Positions 16,072-23,119 of a stretch of 40,009 bases of DNA are shown piece after piece. This stretch comes from an uncultured Bacilli bacterium. GTDB lineage: Bacteria > Bacillota_I > Bacilli_A > RF39 > UBA660. The DNA is taken from assembly GCA_947628145.1 (NCBI GenBank), contig CANQYU010000005.1, positions 1 through 40,009 on the forward strand, read 5' to 3'. Position 1 is the stretch's first letter. Every line of letters begins with the position of its first letter. The notes beneath the pieces were generated by a model. It saw only the letters and a list, made by a program, of their open reading frames with translations. It was not told the DNA's origin and made no database searches. The position numbers and the translations under genes are program-made.

Positions 16072-16228
16072 ATCACTGGCAAAATTAATGCATCCTTAGC
16101 ATCATAACTAGTAACATTAGATATAAATGCTCTACAATAAGGATAAAGTATAGATGGGCAGTTATATCTAAAAAGTCTTTTATAAACTTTTCATTAAAAT
16201 TTGAATTTTCTTTAATCGTTTTTCTCTT
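16053..16228 (-). pseudogene. SecB-like chaperone remnant (C-terminal part, frameshifted)
   Basis: After an in-frame stop, one minus-strand frame reads NEKFIKDFLDITA. One base out of frame it continues CPSILYPYCRAFISNVTSYD and ILPVINFAKK to a TAA at 16053. Together these resemble the C-terminal half of SecB-family export chaperones, which typically carry ILYPYxRxxIS and a final LPxINF. The break at about 16158-16161 fits loss of one C in a C-run. No N-terminal half is recognisable upstream, so this is most likely a dead gene fragment. The family call comes from pattern memory only. Confidence 0.5.
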
Positions 16229-16359
16229 TTACTATACATTTTTTTAATTTTTTTCTGTAATTTTTTATCATTTTCTAAATCTAAATACAATTTTTTTATA
16301 TCTTCTAATTCTGTTTTATATTTACTCATATCTACACCATTAAAATTTTTATAATTCAT
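16180..16359 (-). CDS. Small basic coiled-coil ORF, doubtful
   Basis: A 59-residue frame starting at the ATG at 16357-16359, which has GAGGGAT 3-4 nt upstream. It is rich in K, E and L (for example KLYLDLENDKKLQKKIKK) and has no recognisable domain. Its last 16 codons overlap the SecB-like remnant in another frame, so it may be a chance or scrambled frame. The ribosome-binding site is the only positive evidence. Confidence 0.3.
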   Translation of the reverse strand: MNYKNFNGVDMSKYKTELEDIKKLYLDLENDKKLQKKIKKMYSKREKRLKKIQILMKSL

Positions 16360-16499
16360 ATTATCCCTCACTTAAATAACAAATTTATTAAACTATTATT
16401 TTTTTATAATAAAAGCTATATGAAAATACATCAACAATTATATGTTTCTCTTTTAAATATAAAATATCATAAAAACCTATCAAAATCAACAAATAAAAA

Positions 16500-16514
16500 A
16501 GTAAGAAATCTTAC
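16500..16514 (-). terminator. Terminator of the 16511-17170 gene
   Basis: GTAAGA and TCTTAC pair, and on the minus strand six T follow. Confidence 0.6.
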
Positions 16515-17170
16515 TCTTTATATAATTGTACATCTACTGAACCTTTAAAAGTTTTATTTTCATTATGATTTTGGTCACTCTTAGTATCTTTAAAAGAAAA
16601 AGTTAAAGTAAATTCATAAGTAGTCTCTCCATCTAAAGCTGAATGTTTAACAGTAGCTAACTTAATTGGTGTACTTAAAATCGTATTTGCTCCATCAGTT
16701 AAATCTCCAGTTATTTCTTCTTTACCATTTACTAAATCACCACTATATAATAAAACTGGTACACCCTTATTTTTAGCAGTTAATTTATAAGTAAATTCTG
16801 ATGCATCAATAACACAATTATTTGTTGGTGTTTTACTTTTACATACCTCAAAATTATTACTCTCTATATTTAAAAATATATCATATATTGTTTCATTTTG
16901 AGTTATCGAAGGTGTAACCTTAACTGAAAAATTTTTTGTAATATCTTTCATACCTGGATAAGCATTATCTATTTTAATAGCACTAGTTCCCGCATCATAA
17001 GTAGTTTTTAAAAATGCTGCCGTAGTTACTTTAAGACCTTCCCCAGGGTTATTTTCTATTTTCATTCCCGTTGTAAAATAAGCAAACGAAACCCCTATCC
17101 CCATGATTAAAACACACACAATAACCCCCAAAAGAATAGAATTCTTCTGTCCATTAGTTTCAAATTTCAT
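16511..17170 (-). CDS. Secreted protein with SipW-type signal segment (TasA/camelysin-like)
   Basis: A 219-residue protein. The start is the ATG at 17168-17170 with GGAGG 7 nt upstream; a longer frame adds 23 unlikely residues. An N-terminal helix (about 11-31) ends in GVSFAYFTTG, the SipW-type signal motif (G-x-[ST]-x-A-[YF]-F). The rest is a beta-rich extracellular domain with FSVKVTPSIT, NNCVID and YEFTLTFSFKD, and two cysteines (about 132 and 140) that may form a disulfide. It has no sortase motif and no C-terminal anchor. It is divergent from the 17325 gene. It probably belongs to the same surface or fibre set, but its signal segment differs from the 109-bp repeat family. Confidence 0.82.
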   Translation of the reverse strand: MKFETNGQKNSILLGVIVCVLIMGIGVSFAYFTTGMKIENNPGEGLKVTTAAFLKTTYDAGTSAIKIDNAYPGMKDITKNFSVKVTPSITQNETIYDIFLNIESNNFEVCKSKTPTNNCVIDASEFTYKLTAKNKGVPVLLYSGDLVNGKEEITGDLTDGANTILSTPIKLATVKHSALDGETTYEFTLTFSFKDTKSDQNHNENKTFKGSVDVQLYKE

Positions 17171-17310
17171 ACCTAAGCCTCCATAGCTTAAATATAATAT
17201 ATCAAAAATTCGACATTTTTTCAATATTTTTCTACACACTTTATAACCAGTATACTAATAAATTTATAGTGTTTCTATCCCCTAAATCATTGACATTATC
17301 CTTATATTAT

Positions 17311-17419
17311 AGGAGGTATTTCAAATGGAAAGGAAAAATACAGTTTTATTAACAGTAATCGCTGTGGCAACTCTTTTAGTTGCAGTCGTTGGTGCTACTT
17401 TCGCTTATTTCACCGCTAC
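17311..17419 (+). repeat. 109-bp inverted repeat, left copy
   Basis: This runs from the ribosome-binding site AGGAGG through the ATG and signal-segment codons. It is identical base for base to the reverse complement of 20748-20856. Its last part is also present at 19184-19228 (17377-17421, 45 of 45 bases). Confidence 0.95.
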
Positions 17420-18125
17420 TAACACTACAGAGGGAAATGGCCAATCTGCAAATGTTACTACTCAAAAAGAACTTGGAGGTACTAATTTTAAGTTTGAAGG
17501 TACAGGTCAACATACTTCATATTTAAGTTATCCAGGTGGAATAGGAGTATTGGCTGCAAAAGCAACATTGACTGAAACTACTGAGGATGACGAAGCTAAT
17601 TACAAAGCTAGTTATGGCGTTTCAATTAAATACACTAACAATACTGCGACTAACTTAGAATGGGAATTATATGAACTAGAAACTGAAGATTTAAGTTCTA
17701 ATTTAGACCCAAAATGCTCACTTGTATCAAAAGTTGACTCTGCGCAACATCAAACTCAATTTTGGTATAACGACGATGGAAATGATTCAAGTGGAAGCGA
17801 TTGTACTTTTACTGGAAGTGGTTTAACTTCTCTTAGTAGCCCAGTAGCTAAAGGACAACTTTTAGCTAGCAAAGCTGAAGAGCAAACGATTAGTGCTGTT
17901 TCTAGTGCTGAAGGAGAAAAATCAACAGGACGTTTAAATGGTTTTACTTTACAAACTGATGGAACAGCAGACAATACTACTGGTAAATCTAAATACTATT
18001 ATTTAGTCGTTAGATTTAAAAATGATGGTTCTAACCAAAATGAAGGTAATCAAAACTTAGGTATCAATGTATCATTAGTATTAGATGACAACAGCCCTGT
18101 AACTGCTCCCGTCGCTGGTCAATAA
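17325..18125 (+). CDS. Secreted SipW-type surface protein, cassette 1
   Basis: A 266-residue protein with a short basic start, a hydrophobic helix (about 6-24) and GATFAYFTATN, the signal motif for SipW cleavage. The body is acidic, rich in T, S, N and D, and beta-like, with YPGGIGVLAAKA near 66-77 and three cysteines. It has no sortase motif or second membrane helix, so it is probably released or assembled into fibres like TasA. The ribosome-binding site and first 31 or so codons lie in the 109-bp repeat shared with the 20842 gene. No convincing promoter precedes it: TATACT at about 17250 has a poor -35, and the TTGACA at 17291 is too close to the start. A terminator follows. Its body is a divergent relative of the headless cassette. 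Confidence 0.88.
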   Translation: MERKNTVLLTVIAVATLLVAVVGATFAYFTATNTTEGNGQSANVTTQKELGGTNFKFEGTGQHTSYLSYPGGIGVLAAKATLTETTEDDEANYKASYGVSIKYTNNTATNLEWELYELETEDLSSNLDPKCSLVSKVDSAQHQTQFWYNDDGNDSSGSDCTFTGSGLTSLSSPVAKGQLLASKAEEQTISAVSSAEGEKSTGRLNGFTLQTDGTADNTTGKSKYYYLVVRFKNDGSNQNEGNQNLGINVSLVLDDNSPVTAPVAGQ

Positions 18126-18146
18126 TATTTGAAATATTTATAAATT

Positions 18147-18171
18147 CTATTCCGTTAGGAATAGTTTTTTT
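18147..18171 (+). terminator. Terminator of cassette 1
   Basis: CTATTCC and GGAATAG pair around GTTA, followed by seven T. Confidence 0.85.
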
Positions 18172-18222
18172 ATGATATTGAAAAACTTTTCTTTTTAATT
18201 TTTTCTATAAATTAAGTAAAAT

Positions 18223-18260
18223 AAAAAGTAGATAGTTATTTTATTTTTTATCCACTTTTT
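18223..18260. repeat. GTAGATA-type inverted repeat 1
   Basis: AAAAAGTAGATA and TATCCACTTTTT pair with one mismatch (a G-U pair on one strand). It is related in sequence to the larger hairpins at 19049-19106 and 19993-20048. Confidence 0.5.
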
Positions 18261-18280
18261 AAAATACGTTTAATAAATTT

Positions 18281-18583
18281 TTAATCAAATAAATCACTAT
18301 GACTACCAGTTGCTAGTAATAATAAAACTAAAGTATCATTTTTTATTTTATATATTAATAACCAGTCAGGTTCAATATGGCATTCTCTACAATCTTTATA
18401 TTTTTTATTATTAATTAACTTATGGTCTTTATATTTTTCTTCTAAGATATTTCCGCTTGCTATAATTTCAACTATACTTATTAATTTTTCGATGTTTTTA
18501 TGTTGCTTTGCAACTTTTTTTAATTGTTTTTTAAAATTTGATGTTGCATCTAAAATATATTTAGAATTTTTACTATTCTTCAT
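18281..18583 (-). CDS. YafQ/RelE-family mRNA interferase toxin
   Basis: This 100-residue toxin should cleave mRNA on the ribosome until its antitoxin binds it. The C-terminal part is diagnostic: KDHKLINNKKYKDCRECHI, PDWLLIY and TGSHSDLF. The residues matching the known YafQ active site are present (His54, His69, Asp73, His95), so it looks functional. It overlaps the antitoxin gene by 11 bp, antitoxin first, the usual order. It lies in the middle of the surface-protein cassette array. Confidence 0.92.
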   Translation of the reverse strand: MKNSKNSKYILDATSNFKKQLKKVAKQHKNIEKLISIVEIIASGNILEEKYKDHKLINNKKYKDCRECHIEPDWLLIYKIKNDTLVLLLLATGSHSDLFD

Positions 18584-18866
18584 TTAATATATCCTCAAAC
18601 ATTTTTCTTACATTCGTATAGCCTTCTTTTTTTCCGCTTTCAATATCTTTTACAATTTTATTACTCTCTTTAATCGCATTTTTAAGTTCTTTATTTACTC
18701 TAGAATTGCTTATTTCAAAGGGAATTCCGTCTGTTTTAATTACTTGTTTAATTGCCATGTTAATAAATGTAGTCATATTTAACCCTAAATCTTTTAATAT
18801 TCTTGTTGCTTCTTCTTTATCTTTGGCATCAACTTGAACATTTATTGCACTTGTTAAAGACTCCAT
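18573..18866 (-). CDS. RelB/DinJ-family antitoxin
   Basis: A 97-residue antitoxin with an N-terminal ribbon-helix-helix domain: INVQVDAKDKEEATRILKDL, then NMTTFINMAIKQVI and a GIPFE segment, all typical of RelB/DinJ. The C-terminal half is charged and helical and should wrap the toxin. GAGGTG lies 7 nt before the ATG. The promoter is strong, and three 11-bp-spaced ACTACA repeats just upstream are a likely binding site for self-repression by the toxin-antitoxin complex. Confidence 0.92.
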   Translation of the reverse strand: MESLTSAINVQVDAKDKEEATRILKDLGLNMTTFINMAIKQVIKTDGIPFEISNSRVNKELKNAIKESNKIVKDIESGKKEGYTNVRKMFEDILNEE

Positions 18867-18897
18867 ATTTATTTACACCTCACTTTTCAATAATTAA

Positions 18898-18926
18898 ATT
18901 TTAACATAAAAATTACTATATGTCAA
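18898..18926 (-). promoter_or_regulatory. Promoter of the toxin-antitoxin operon
   Basis: TTGACA (18921-18926), 17 bp, TAAAAT (18898-18903) on the minus strand. Confidence 0.8.
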
Positions 18927-18933
18927 TTTATAT

Positions 18934-18962
18934 ACTACATATTTACTACATAATAACTACAA
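18934..18962. promoter_or_regulatory. Three direct repeats, possible toxin-antitoxin operator
   Basis: ACTACATA at 18934 and 18945, and ACTACAAT at 18956, are spaced exactly 11 bp apart and lie directly upstream of the -35 box. Confidence 0.55.
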
Positions 18963-19048
18963 TATTATTATATGCAAACTGAGTAAAAAATATTAAAAAA
19001 AGTCAAAAAACAATATTTTCTTGACTAATAAACTTAAAGCAGTTATAC

Positions 19049-19106
19049 TAGATAAATAAAATTTAAAAAGAATTACCAGTTGTTCTTTTTAAATTTTATT
19101 TATCTA
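19049..19106. repeat. Large perfect inverted repeat (24-bp arms)
   Basis: Arms 19049-19072 and 19083-19106 match at all 24 positions around a 10-nt loop TTACCAGTTG. No U-run follows. It lies between the toxin-antitoxin promoter and the headless cassette and is related to the hairpin at 19993-20048. Confidence 0.85.
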
Positions 19107-19152
19107 AACTCTTCTTTCTTCTTTTTCAAATTTTTGTTTTTTATTTTTCAAT

Positions 19153-19181
19153 ATGTGTACCACTTGTTAAGTGGTACACAT
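19153..19181. repeat. Perfect palindrome at the edge of the headless cassette
   Basis: ATGTGTACCACTT and AAGTGGTACACAT form 13-bp arms around GTT. It ends 2 bp before the shared repeat begins at 19184, so it marks the breakpoint of the truncated copy. It could be a protein-binding or recombination site. Confidence 0.8.
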
Positions 19182-19183
19182 TA

Positions 19184-19908
19184 TAGTTGCAGTCGTTGGT
19201 GCTACTTTCGCTTATTTCACCGCTACTAGTACTAATAATACAGATGCTGAACCTAGTGCAAATGTTAATACTAATAAGGTTAATAGTACAAAGTTTGATT
19301 TTACTGATGAATCAGTAGGCAAAACTATGCTAGATTATCCTGGAGGTATTGCAGTTTTAGGCGCTAAAGCTGTTGGTTCAGTAGAAAGTTATGATTCAAC
19401 AGAGTCAAAATTTAGTTTTAAATTAAAAGTTGAAGGTTCAAATACTACGAAGACTGATATAGTTTGGATCCTATATAAAAAAGATACTCAAGCAACTTTA
19501 ACTAATATTGATAATTGTAAAAAAGTGGTTGAATATTCTCAAAGTGACAATAAAACTTACTATTATTACTCTGCAAATGGTACTACAGCATCTCATGGTG
19601 TTGGCAAATCTTGTAATTTAACTAACTTGGAACTTTCTGATGGTGATTTTGGAACTAAAATAGCTAGTGGTAAAGTTGCGGCTAGCGAAAATGGCGAAAC
19701 ACCGGGTAGTGTAACATTAGATGATATTGAAACAATTCCTGTACAAGAACTAACGACTGCTTCAGGTACAGTTACTTCTTATTATTATCTAGTTGCTACT
19801 TATGAAAATAAAGCAGACGATGACGTTAATCAAACTACTGATGATACATCAAAATCAATTAAAGTTTCTTTTGCAATTGACGGTGATGTTACCGCAGAAA
19901 CTGTTTAA
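19184..19908 (+). pseudogene. Headless (silent) SipW-type surface-protein cassette 2
   Basis: From 19184 the sequence is identical to cassette 1 for 45 bp (to 19228) and to cassette 3 for 43 bp. It then encodes a full-length body ending at the stop at 19906-19908: YPGGIAVLGAKA, two cysteines near the middle, T/S/N/D-rich, like cassette 1. The first half of the signal segment, the ATG and the ribosome-binding site are missing. A GTG at 19171 is in frame but lies inside a palindrome with no ribosome-binding site. The body has no frameshift or internal stop, which suggests it is kept by selection and used after recombination rather than decaying. A good terminator follows. Confidence 0.82.
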
Positions 19909-19933
19909 GCAGATTAATTTAAGTTATATAACT

Positions 19934-19959
19934 AAACTATCCTATGTGATAGTTTTTTT
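19934..19959 (+). terminator. Terminator of cassette 2
   Basis: AAACTATC and GATAGTTT pair, followed by five further T. The terminator is intact although the gene has no start. Confidence 0.8.
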
Positions 19960-19992
19960 AATTTAAAAAATATCTAATATTTTAAAATAAAT

Positions 19993-20048
19993 GGTAGATA
20001 AAAAATTAAAAAGAAAAATTAATTCTCCTTTTTAATTTTTTATCTACC
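19993..20048. repeat. Large perfect inverted repeat (21-bp arms)
   Basis: Arms 19993-20013 and 20028-20048 match at all 21 positions around a 14-nt loop. The arm begins GGTAGATAAAAAATT, close to the 19049 element (TAGATAAATAAAATT). It lies between the convergent terminators of cassettes 2 and 3. Confidence 0.85.
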
Positions 20049-20080
20049 TAATATATAGCAAACTTGTAAATTTGTCAAAT

Positions 20081-20110
20081 AAAAAAATCTATCAAACGAT
20101 AGAAATTTTT
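20081..20110 (-). terminator. Terminator of cassette 3
   Basis: TCTATC and GATAGA pair around AAAC, with a minus-strand run of seven T. Confidence 0.8.
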
Positions 20111-20842
20111 TTATTCTGATTTAGCACTAACTTTTGTACCAGTAACACCAGTTAATTGAATCTTTATATCTTTACCAGCATCTTGTTCAGCTTGATTTTC
20201 TTCAGTTTTGTTAGCATATTTTAGTACTAAGTAATAATGTGTTCCACTAGCATCAGCATCTTCTGCATCTAATTTTTGGTCAGCAATTGTAACATCAAAT
20301 TTTCCATCCTCGTCACCAGATAAATCTAAACTTTGGTCTTCTCGATATAATGCGGTACCTTCACTTAAAGCTGTAGCAAGTGCACAACCATCAACATACA
20401 TTTCAGGATTACCAGATGTACCAGCGGCATTATGATATACGCAACTAGTAATTGGGTTTGCTTGGGATGTTTCTACTCTATAAACATTATAAGTAAATGT
20501 AGATGTAGATGATGCAGTTTTAAATGCACTTAAATCTATTTGGCCATTTAAAGTATAAGTAACTTCAAAATCGCCAGTATGTTCACCTGCATATTCTGCT
20601 TTAACACCAACGCCAGTAGCTAACCATACACCAGGATAAACATTTTCAAAATTATTTACTGTTTCTGGTGATGATGTAACATTAATTCCACTTACTTTTG
20701 CAGTTTCAACATCAGTAGCTGTTCCTCCTGTCTCACCACCAGTTGCGGTAGCGGTGAAATAAGCGAAAGTAGCACCAACGACTGCAACTAAAAGAGTTGC
20801 CACAGCGATTACTGTTAATAAAACTGTATTTTTCCTTTCCAT
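20111..20842 (-). CDS. Secreted SipW-type surface protein, cassette 3
   Basis: A 243-residue protein with the same first 31 or so residues as cassette 1 (GATFAYFTATA at the signal motif), then a different body: acidic, A/T/S/D-rich, with YPGVWLATGVGV in the position of the YPGG segment and two cysteines near 137 and 152. No anchor is seen. It has the best promoter of the three, with TTGCAA and TATGAT 17 bp apart, and AGGAGG 8 nt before the ATG. It faces cassettes 1 and 2, so it is the most likely expression site. Recombination through the shared repeat would connect other bodies to this promoter. Confidence 0.9.
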   Translation of the reverse strand: MERKNTVLLTVIAVATLLVAVVGATFAYFTATATGGETGGTATDVETAKVSGINVTSSPETVNNFENVYPGVWLATGVGVKAEYAGEHTGDFEVTYTLNGQIDLSAFKTASSTSTFTYNVYRVETSQANPITSCVYHNAAGTSGNPEMYVDGCALATALSEGTALYREDQSLDLSGDEDGKFDVTIADQKLDAEDADASGTHYYLVLKYANKTEENQAEQDAGKDIKIQLTGVTGTKVSAKSE

Positions 20843-20856
20843 TTGAAATACCTCCT
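20748..20856 (-). repeat. 109-bp inverted repeat, right copy
   Basis: Exact reverse complement of 17311-17419. The part at 20748-20790 also matches 19184-19226 in inverted orientation, 43 of 43 bases. Confidence 0.95.
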
Positions 20857-20868
20857 TTACTATAAAAA

Positions 20869-20897
20869 ATCATATCAAATTATTTTTATTATTGCAA
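20869..20897 (-). promoter_or_regulatory. Promoter of cassette 3
   Basis: TTGCAA (20892-20897), 17 bp, TATGAT (20869-20874) on the minus strand. It lies just outside the 109-bp repeat, so it would stay in place during inversion. Confidence 0.75.
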
Positions 20898-20940
20898 CCC
20901 CTTTTTACACATTTTTTAAAAAAATTTTATTTTAAAGTAT

Positions 20941-23079
20941 TTAAATCGTTTTTTTTAGAGTTAAAGATACTCTTCCTTTTTCCTTATCAATATCTAAAAC
21001 ATAGCATTTTACAATGTCTCCCACCTTTAAAATTTCCCCTGGGTCTTTAATATAATCTTCACTAATTTGTGAAATATGAACTAAGGCATCATCATGTAAA
21101 CCAATATCAATAAAAGCGCCAAAATCTATAACATTTCTCACTGTTCCCTCTAGTTCCATACCTTTTTTTAAATCATCCATAGTTAAAATATCACTCTTTA
21201 AAACTGGAGCCATTGCTTCTTCTCTTGGGTCTCTTAAAGGCGCTATTAAAGCTTTAATAATATCTTCAACTGTATATATATCACTATTTAATTCTTTACT
21301 TAAATCTTGCAAGTTAACATTACTTAACACTTTTTTTATTTTATCAGTTCCCATATCTTCTCTATTTAAATTATATTTTTCTAATATATTAGAAGCAATT
21401 TTATAACTTTCGGGATGAATTGCTGTTTTATCAAATGAATTTAAAGCATCCGGTATTCTTAAAAACCCAATTGCTTGTTCATAAACTTTAGCTGTAAAAA
21501 CATTTTCTAATTCTTTTCTTGATTTTATTTTTCCTACTTTTTTCTTATAATCCAGTAATTTATCTAACATTGTTTTATTTAAACCTGATACATATTTTAA
21601 TAATTCTTTAGAAGCCGTATTAACATTTACTCCGACATTATTAACCGCCATTTCTACCACAAAAGTAAGTTCTTGGTCTAATTTATTTTCGGGGACATCA
21701 TGTTGATACATTCCTACTCCCATACTTTTAGGTTCAATTTTAACCAGTTCACTTAGAGGGTCAATTAATCTTCTTGCTAAAGATACGGCACTTCTTTGCT
21801 CTACATGTAAATTAGGAAATTCGGCTTTAGCTAATTTACTAGCCGAATAAACACTAGCTCCGGCTTCATTTACTATTGTATAACTAACTTTTCTTTTTGC
21901 TTTTTTAATTGTTTTCGCAATAAAAGCTTCACTTTCTCTACTAGCTGTACCATTTCCAATTGCAATAATATCAATTTTATAAGTATCAATTAAATTTAAT
22001 ATTTTTTCTTGAGCTTTTTCATAATTACTTGCATTAGAATGTGGTTCTACTAAATCTATATGTAATAATTCCCCAGTTTCACTTATAACTGCTAATTTAC
22101 AACCTGTTCTAAATGCAGGGTCAAAACCTAAAACTCTTCTTTCTTTTATTGGAGGAGTAAGTAATATATTATATAAATTTTTACTAAAGTTTTCTATAGC
22201 TTTCTCTTGAGCTTTTAAAGTTAAAGAAGCTCTTACCTCTCTTGTAATACTAGGCATAATTAATCTTTTTAAAGCATCTTTAATAGCTATAATAATTAAT
22301 TTAGCGGTGTCGTTATTAGGTTTATGAATTAATTTATTTTTTAAATAATTTACAATATAATCTTCATTTACCTCTATATTAACATTTAATATATCTTCTT
22401 TTTCTCCCCTATTTATAGCAAGTACTCTATGTGGTTTAATATACTCAATTTTTTCTTTATAATCATAATACATCTCATATAATTTATTTTTATCTTCTTT
22501 ATTTTTCTTTTTATTAACTTTTAATACTCCATATTTTTCCATATTATTTCGAATATATTTTCTAAAACTAGCATTATCACTTATATATTCAGCGACTATA
22601 TATAAAGCTTGTTCTATAACTATATCAACATCTTTTAATTGTTCATTTACATATTTATTAGCTATTATATATATATCTTTATTTTCTTTTAATATTTCTT
22701 TTGCTAAAGGTTCTAAACCTAGTTTTATGGCTTCCGTTGCTTTTGTTTTCTTTTTCTCTTTAAATGGCCGATATAAATCTTCCACCTCCACTAATTTTGA
22801 AGCTTCTTCAATTTTCTTTTTTAATTCTTCGGTCATTAACCCTTTTTCTTCTATTAATCTGATAACATCTAATTTTCTCTTTTTTAAATTTAATTGATAA
22901 GTATATACCTCATTAATTTGACTAATTTGGTCTTCATTTAAATTCCCTGTGGCTTCTTTTCGATATCTTGCCATAAAAGGTATAGTTGCCCCTTTTTCTA
23001 ATAAATTAAGAGTATTTTTTACTTGTATTTCTTTTATATTAAGTTCTAGACTTATATTTTTAATTATTTCTTCGTTCAT
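20941..23079 (-). CDS. tex: Tex-family RNA-binding transcription accessory protein
   Basis: At 712 residues this is a normal-length Tex, a cytoplasmic nucleic-acid-binding protein linked to transcription and RNA stability. It has the N-terminal helical domain with GATIPFMARYRKEATGNL (about 30-47), a YqgF/RNase H-like domain starting VLGFDPAFRTG (about 316), helix-hairpin-helix motifs (about 490-570) and a C-terminal S1 domain (about 638-710, GTVRNVIDFGAFIDIG). All domains are intact. AAGGTAG precedes the ATG. It lies downstream of the HerA-like gene, whose terminator falls between them. Confidence 0.95.
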   Translation of the reverse strand: MNEEIIKNISLELNIKEIQVKNTLNLLEKGATIPFMARYRKEATGNLNEDQISQINEVYTYQLNLKKRKLDVIRLIEEKGLMTEELKKKIEEASKLVEVEDLYRPFKEKKKTKATEAIKLGLEPLAKEILKENKDIYIIANKYVNEQLKDVDIVIEQALYIVAEYISDNASFRKYIRNNMEKYGVLKVNKKKNKEDKNKLYEMYYDYKEKIEYIKPHRVLAINRGEKEDILNVNIEVNEDYIVNYLKNKLIHKPNNDTAKLIIIAIKDALKRLIMPSITREVRASLTLKAQEKAIENFSKNLYNILLTPPIKERRVLGFDPAFRTGCKLAVISETGELLHIDLVEPHSNASNYEKAQEKILNLIDTYKIDIIAIGNGTASRESEAFIAKTIKKAKRKVSYTIVNEAGASVYSASKLAKAEFPNLHVEQRSAVSLARRLIDPLSELVKIEPKSMGVGMYQHDVPENKLDQELTFVVEMAVNNVGVNVNTASKELLKYVSGLNKTMLDKLLDYKKKVGKIKSRKELENVFTAKVYEQAIGFLRIPDALNSFDKTAIHPESYKIASNILEKYNLNREDMGTDKIKKVLSNVNLQDLSKELNSDIYTVEDIIKALIAPLRDPREEAMAPVLKSDILTMDDLKKGMELEGTVRNVIDFGAFIDIGLHDDALVHISQISEDYIKDPGEILKVGDIVKCYVLDIDKEKGRVSLTLKKTI

Positions 23080-23099
23080 ATTACTACCTTACTTTAAAA

Positions 23100-23119
23100 A
23101 AGAAAAGTTTCCTTTTCTT
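23100..23119 (-). terminator. Terminator of the HerA-like gene
   Basis: AAGAAAAG and CTTTTCTT pair; on the minus strand the loop is GAAA and a T-run follows. Confidence 0.7.

Noticed and set aside
17171-17239. Upstream extension of the 16511-17170 gene by 23 residues
   Set aside because: The ATG at 17168-17170 has GGAGG at proper spacing and starts directly before the signal helix; the extension is basic and lacks a ribosome-binding site.
17290-17310. TTGACA...TATATTATA before cassette 1 as its promoter
   Set aside because: The boxes are only about 6-10 bp apart and run into the ribosome-binding site, so they cannot form a normal promoter.
19171-19183. GTG at 19171 as a real start for cassette 2
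   Set aside because: It lies in the right arm of a perfect palindrome, has no Shine-Dalgarno, and gives only half of a signal segment.
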